DNA from: Glandiceps talaboti
Lineage: Eukaryota > Hemichordata > Enteropneusta > Spengelidae
DNA length: 64,000 bases
Assembly (NCBI RefSeq): GCF_964340395.1
Contig: NC_135566.1
Location: 1,782,501-1,846,500, forward strand
Reading direction: 5' to 3'
Shown: positions 60,601 to 64,000 of the stretch, one piece after another
Position numbering within the stretch: position 1 is the first letter of the stretch
Layout: each line of letters starts with the position of its first letter
The notes under the pieces: model-generated
Database searches by the model: none
What the model was told of the DNA's origin: nothing
Seen by the model: only the letters and a program-made list of their open reading frames with translations
Position numbers and translations under genes: made by a program

Positions 60601-61469
60601 AGTTAGTAACATTACATAAAAATAAGAGTACACAAATGCTGAAAGCCAGGTACTTTAGGGCCTGGAATTAGATTTGTTCCATTTGTACTAGTAGAAGTAA
60701 ATTGAGAAAATTAGAAATGTATTGCCCAGTCTCAGACATAACTCACTATTAACATGTTATGAAGGTATTATACAGAAAAATAACAAATTGGTAGCATTAC
60801 CAGTCTCAGTTTACAAACAAGGCAAGGACTCTCATGGCCATATTTATATATTCATCATGGTACATCAATAAAATATATGTACATAATCAAATATGTAAAT
60901 ATGTAATTGTCGTATTCTGTTGATGTTTTGTTATTAGATTGGCTATAACCTCAGTAACAGGGAAAGGAGTAAACATTGCATAGTTTCCCATACAATTTAT
61001 CATGATTTTGTTTGGGAACCCAGTAAAATTACTGAGGGACCCTCGGTAGATTCATACTGCTCGTATAAAAAACACTGCATTCTGTGGTATATATGATACT
61101 GCTTGTAAACACAAAACAGTCCTACATGTGGTAGGAACTTGAAGTACATGAGGTACATGTATGACAATTAATTGAAGTATATGTATATTGGGACTGTTAG
61201 TGTGAAAGGTTTTTGTTTGTCATCAACATTGATGTTATTTTATCTGTGTTGTATTTTCAGTACTCAAGCTGAGATGGCCCATACTTGCCGTGGCACTATC
61301 AATTTAGCTGGTGCATATATAGATACAGAAGACTCTTGCAACTTTGTGATTTCTAGTGGTGCCCAGACCTTCCATCTTAAAGCCAGCTCAGAAGTAGAAC
61401 GTCAACGCTGGGTTACAGCTCTTGAACTGGCTAAAGCTAAAGCTATTCGTATGATGGAGGCAGCTTCAG
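48660..61469 (+). CDS. OSBP: OSBP, oxysterol-binding protein, N-terminal part (PH domain; continues beyond window)
   Basis: Two exons, 48660-48784 and 61261-61469, join in phase 2 (CG|T, Arg42) and give 111 residues plus one base. They encode an entire PH domain: [20 protein letters not shown] then [36 protein letters not shown], and [20 protein letters not shown]. This is almost identical to human OSBP. In the family the PH domain binds PI4P and Arf1 at the trans-Golgi, an FFAT motif binds VAP on the ER, and the ORD domain exchanges sterol for PI4P; FFAT and ORD lie outside the window. The N-terminus here is only about 12 residues before the PH domain, lacking the long Gly/Ala-rich stretch of human OSBP. 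An in-frame TAG lies upstream (48639-48641); the ATG at 48654 is an alternative, but 48660 has the better context (AAGATGG). Confidence 0.96.
52435..52564. mobile_element. Hairpin-family element, copy 3 (best preserved)
   Basis: Termini ATATTATTCCCCAATATTTT and its perfect complement at 52545-52564; inner arms GTGACCTAAGG / GCTTAGGTCAC. The shared flank (GTTTTGACTTATATTTT, CATTGACATAGACACAGG, TGACGTAGAATGACCAGG) runs to about 52705. Confidence 0.85.
53699..53722. repeat. Perfect 24-bp palindrome
   Basis: CATAGACCCTAC followed directly by its reverse complement, flanked on both sides by the direct repeat CTCAAATC. OSBP intron 1. Confidence 0.9.
53802..53828. repeat. Short hairpin with CATGGAGGTA arms, copy 1
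   Basis: CATGGAGGTA, 7-bp loop, TACCTCCATG. Confidence 0.8.
54319..54370. repeat. Hairpin with CATGGAGGTA arms, copy 2
   Basis: Outer arms CATGGAGGTA / TACCTCCATG and inner arms GTATTAGGG / CCCTAATAC, loop TCTC. Confidence 0.8.
54597..54627. repeat. (CTGT)n microsatellite
   Basis: About eight CTGT units. Confidence 0.95.
55508..55677. mobile_element. Hairpin-family element, copy 4
   Basis: Outer arms ATAATATTCCCTAATATTTT / AAAAATATCGGGGAATAATA, inner GTGACCTAAGG / CCTTAGGTAGGTCAC, with an enlarged loop (GAGTTGCTACTAATAGTG). Followed by the shared flank to about 55790. Confidence 0.8.
58511..58779. mobile_element. 269-bp TIR element (hAT-like ends)
   Basis: Starts CAGGGGTGAACAAATC and ends GATTTGTTCACCCCTG, perfect inverted termini of at least 14 bp, flanked by ACAGT on both sides. 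Internal GGTCC-rich repeats. No coding capacity, so non-autonomous. Confidence 0.82.
61261..61469 (+). CDS. OSBP: OSBP coding exon 2 (second half of PH domain)
   Basis: Acceptor GTATTTTCAG ends at 61260. The exon encodes residues 43-111, from [13 protein letters not shown] to the C-terminal PH helix [19 protein letters not shown], and ends in phase 1 at donor GTATGT. The open frame reads on into a 38-bp minisatellite, but that part is intronic. Confidence 0.95.
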
Positions 61470-61501
61470 GTATGTCACTGTACTCCATACATTCTCTAAA
61501 C

Positions 61502-61830
61502 AAAATGTATATGTCAGTTCTGTCACTTTGTGTGTGTACAAAATGTATATGTCAGTTCTGTCACTTTGTGTGTGTACAAAATGTATATGTCAGTTCTGTC
61601 ACTTTGTGTGTGTACAAAATGTATATGTCAGTTCTGTCACTTTGTGTGTGTACAAAATGTATATGTCAGTTCTGTCACTTTGTGTGTGTACAAAATGTAT
61701 ATTTCATTTCTGTCACTTGTGTCTGTACAAAATGTATATTTCATTTCTGTCACTTGTGTGTGTACAAAATGTGTATTTCAATTATCACTTGTATGTGAAC
61801 AAAATGTATATTTCATATCTGAACAAAGTT
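61502..61830. repeat. 38-bp tandem array
   Basis: AAAATGTATATGTCAGTTCT then GTCACTTTGTGTGTGTAC repeated, five near-identical copies then three or four diverged ones. Lies 32 bp after the OSBP exon 2 donor. Confidence 0.95.
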
Positions 61831-62825
61831 TATATTTTATTTCTGTTAGTCTTTGTCTGTCTACTATACCATCTTCTCCATAGTAAGTTGATTTTTTGAT
61901 GCAAAGAATCATGACAAAAGAAAGTACAAATCACACCTGTGTGACTCATTGTATGATGTGCATGTGATTAGAGTTAGTGTACTTTGAAATTACCAATGGG
62001 TGGACTTGATTGAACACACTGGTTGGTCGATTACAACATGGTCATGACCGATTTATAACACCACATCGTGTGACAAGATCTGAGGCATTCAATGGAGAAG
62101 GAGGTCCAACGAAAGGCCTGCTTTCAGTGTTCAAGGATTTCAAATGTAACTTCTCCCAATAGATGACATACAACCTGCACAGCTATTCTAAAATTATATT
62201 TCAACACTTCGATTCATATACAAATATATTGCTTGGCTAATTTAGTCTGTAATAACAGAAATGCAAACTGTCCAATTTGATTCACATCTCTATGTTTGAG
62301 TCCATGTCTGATCAAAATTGGCTGTGTTATTCAAACATCCCTGAAAGGGTGTGCATCTACCGTCCCCATCCCTACAACAAACAAGTATCAAATACTCATA
62401 ACTGTACCAGGTGAACCAATAGATCTTCCAACTGTAAGTACCCCGTAGCAATGAATACTGCCCTCTAGAGGTAAAAAAGGAACAAGACACCATTTTGGTT
62501 TTGAGCTGACACATCTACATGTACATTTACATCGTACAACATTTATATGATGTTTGAAATCCAGTAGCCTAGCGTAGACAACTGATCAACCATAGGATAT
62601 TTCTTAACATTCACCATATTTGTTTTGTTTTTTGCATAGAAATAATTTCTCAATCTCAATCCTGTATGTATCAAACAATGTAAGCCCATTAGTATTGTGG
62701 TTTATATTTAACAAAGAATCACTTTCATATCAAGTTAACATTTGTCATATTTTCCCCAAATACTAGATTATGTATGATAGATACCAAGTAAATCATATTT
62801 TGGTAGATGTGTGATAAGTATTATG

Positions 62826-62891
62826 TGTTTACAATAGTAGAACCACAGAAATAGACATACTATTATTTCAGTGGTTCTACTATTGTAAACA
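62826..62891. repeat. Hairpin with perfect 21-bp arms
   Basis: TGTTTACAATAGTAGAACCA plus C at 62826-62846 pairs perfectly with 62871-62891; 24-bp loop. OSBP intron 2. Confidence 0.92.
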
Positions 62892-63242
62892 TGTTTTGTT
62901 ATCCATAACATTATATAATCCAATGTAATCTCTGACTGAAATGACATCGATTTTGTTGTAGTGTTATATTGATCCATGTCAATTAAGTCCAGTTTTATCA
63001 AGTACAATAATTTTCTCATATTATTAATAACTAGAAAACATGTGACAAGTTTCTTTTAGCTGCCAGCTTGGTGTGATATTTGTGTTGTGTTACAGAATGG
63101 CTAAATACAGAGAATCAGAAGTGTCCATAGATTTTTATTACTATACATACAAATATATCCTTTATCCTCACACTGCTTGTAGTGATTAGAACAAATCTCA
63201 CAAATAATATTGTCTGTGCTCCATTTATTGGAATAATGAAAG

Positions 63243-64000
63243 AAGAAATGTGAAAACAAATCAACAATCTTCACCCTTACTGGTACTACCCACACATACA
63301 TGTACAACTTGGTGTGGAATATTGAAAGAAGAAGTGTCAAAACAAATCAACAATCTTCACCCTTACTGGTACTACCCACACATACATGTACAAATTAGTG
63401 TGGAATATTCAAAGAAGTGTCAAAACAAATCAACAATCTTCACCCTTACTAGTACTACCAACACATACATGTACAACTTGGTGTGGAATATTGAAAGAAG
63501 AAGTGTCAAAACAAATCAACAATCTTCACCCTTACTGGTACTACCCACACATACATGTACAAATTAGTGTGGAATATTCAAAGAAGTGTCAAAACAAATC
63601 AACAATCTTCACCCTTACTAGTACTACCAACACGTACATGTACAACTTGGTGTAGAATATTCAAAGAAGAAGTGTCAAAACAAATCAACAATCTTCACCC
63701 TTACTGGTACTACCCACACATACATGTACAACTTGGTGTGGAATATTGAAAGAAGAAGTGTCAAAAACAAATCAACAATCTTCACCCTTACTAGTACTAC
63801 CAACACATACATGTACAACTTGGTGTAGAATATTCAAAGAAGAAGTGTCAAAACAAATCAACAATCTTCACCCTTACTGGTACTACCCACACATACATGT
63901 ACAAATTAGTGTGGAATATTCAAAGAAGTGTCAAAACAAATCAACAGTCTTCACCTTTACTAGTACTACCCACACATACATGTACAACTTGGTGTGAAAT
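63243..64000. repeat. 83-87 bp tandem array, runs off the window
   Basis: CAAATCAACAATCTTCACCC recurs at 63257, 63343, 63426, 63512, 63595, 63681, 63768, 63854 and 63937, with spacings 86, 83, 86, 83, 86, 87, 86, 83. Units alternate between AACTTGGTGTGGAATATTGA and AAATTAGTGTGGAATATTCA types. Confidence 0.96.

Larger units (their letters stand above)
48785..61260 (+). other. OSBP intron 1 (12.5 kb)
   Basis: Splits the PH domain coding sequence. No other exon recognised on either strand. Holds two copies of the hairpin family, a 24-bp palindrome, two CATGGAGGTA hairpins, a CTGT microsatellite (54597-54627), a TIR element (58511-58779) and a diverged GGGAACCCAGTAAAAT repeat (about 60955-61080). 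Confidence 0.85.
61470..64000 (+). other. OSBP intron 2 (start), to window edge
   Basis: No further OSBP exon seen before the edge. Begins with a 38-bp tandem array, contains a perfect 21-bp-arm hairpin (62826-62891) and ends in an 83-87 bp tandem array. Confidence 0.7.

Noticed and set aside
63243-64000. Regular direct repeats that look like a CRISPR array
   Set aside because: There are no unique spacers: the whole 83-87 bp unit repeats, and the genome is animal.

Overview
This is an animal nuclear genome segment, most likely from a marine invertebrate with a large, intron-rich, AT-rich genome. It carries spliced genes with GT-AG introns, long introns, many microsatellites and minisatellites, and scattered DNA-transposon and LINE remnants. 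There are no bacterial-style operons. I cannot assign a phylum: the four genes are conserved across bilaterians, and the repeats (many ACATGTACATGT runs, fold-back elements) suggest a lophotrochozoan or an invertebrate deuterostome without deciding between them.

Layout. (1) 1-11128: no convincing gene; repeats, a fold-back element, a LINE 3' end inside a minisatellite, and probably the 3' UTR of the next gene. (2) 11129-33179, minus strand: complete SARM1 (ARM-SAM-SAM-TIR NAD+ hydrolase), seven coding exons whose splice phases all agree, 734 residues. (3) 33180-34019: short divergent promoter region. (4) 34819-38085, plus strand: a CCDC117 orthologue, five coding exons, 420 residues, with seven decapeptide repeats near the N-terminus. 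(5) 38086-45851: no gene; holds a 753-bp pogo/Tigger-type element with TA target duplication, a 68-bp inverted-repeat element and a long CA repeat. (6) 45852-46988, minus strand: MZT2 (MOZART2, gamma-tubulin complex subunit), two coding exons, 115 residues. (7) 47151-47865: an inverted-repeat element whose arms are arrays of a short repeated motif, flanked by an 11-bp duplication. (8) 48660 onward, plus strand: the first two coding exons of OSBP (oxysterol-binding protein), which give the complete PH domain. The rest of OSBP lies beyond the right edge. The window ends inside an 83-87 bp tandem array.

The genes form two head-to-head pairs, SARM1/CCDC117 and MZT2/OSBP. Each pair is separated by a short region with an ETS-like or YY1-like promoter motif. 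The genes are not functionally linked as a pathway: SARM1 consumes NAD+ and drives axon degeneration or innate signalling, CCDC117 is poorly characterised, MZT2 nucleates microtubules, and OSBP exchanges sterol and PI4P at ER-Golgi contacts. I found no convincing new multi-gene system. The most unusual material is the non-coding repeats: a four-copy hairpin family with conserved flanks, an element with arrayed inverted arms, two exactly 68-bp miniature elements, and a minisatellite split by a LINE. There is also the upstream-ATG arrangement over the CCDC117 repeat exon.
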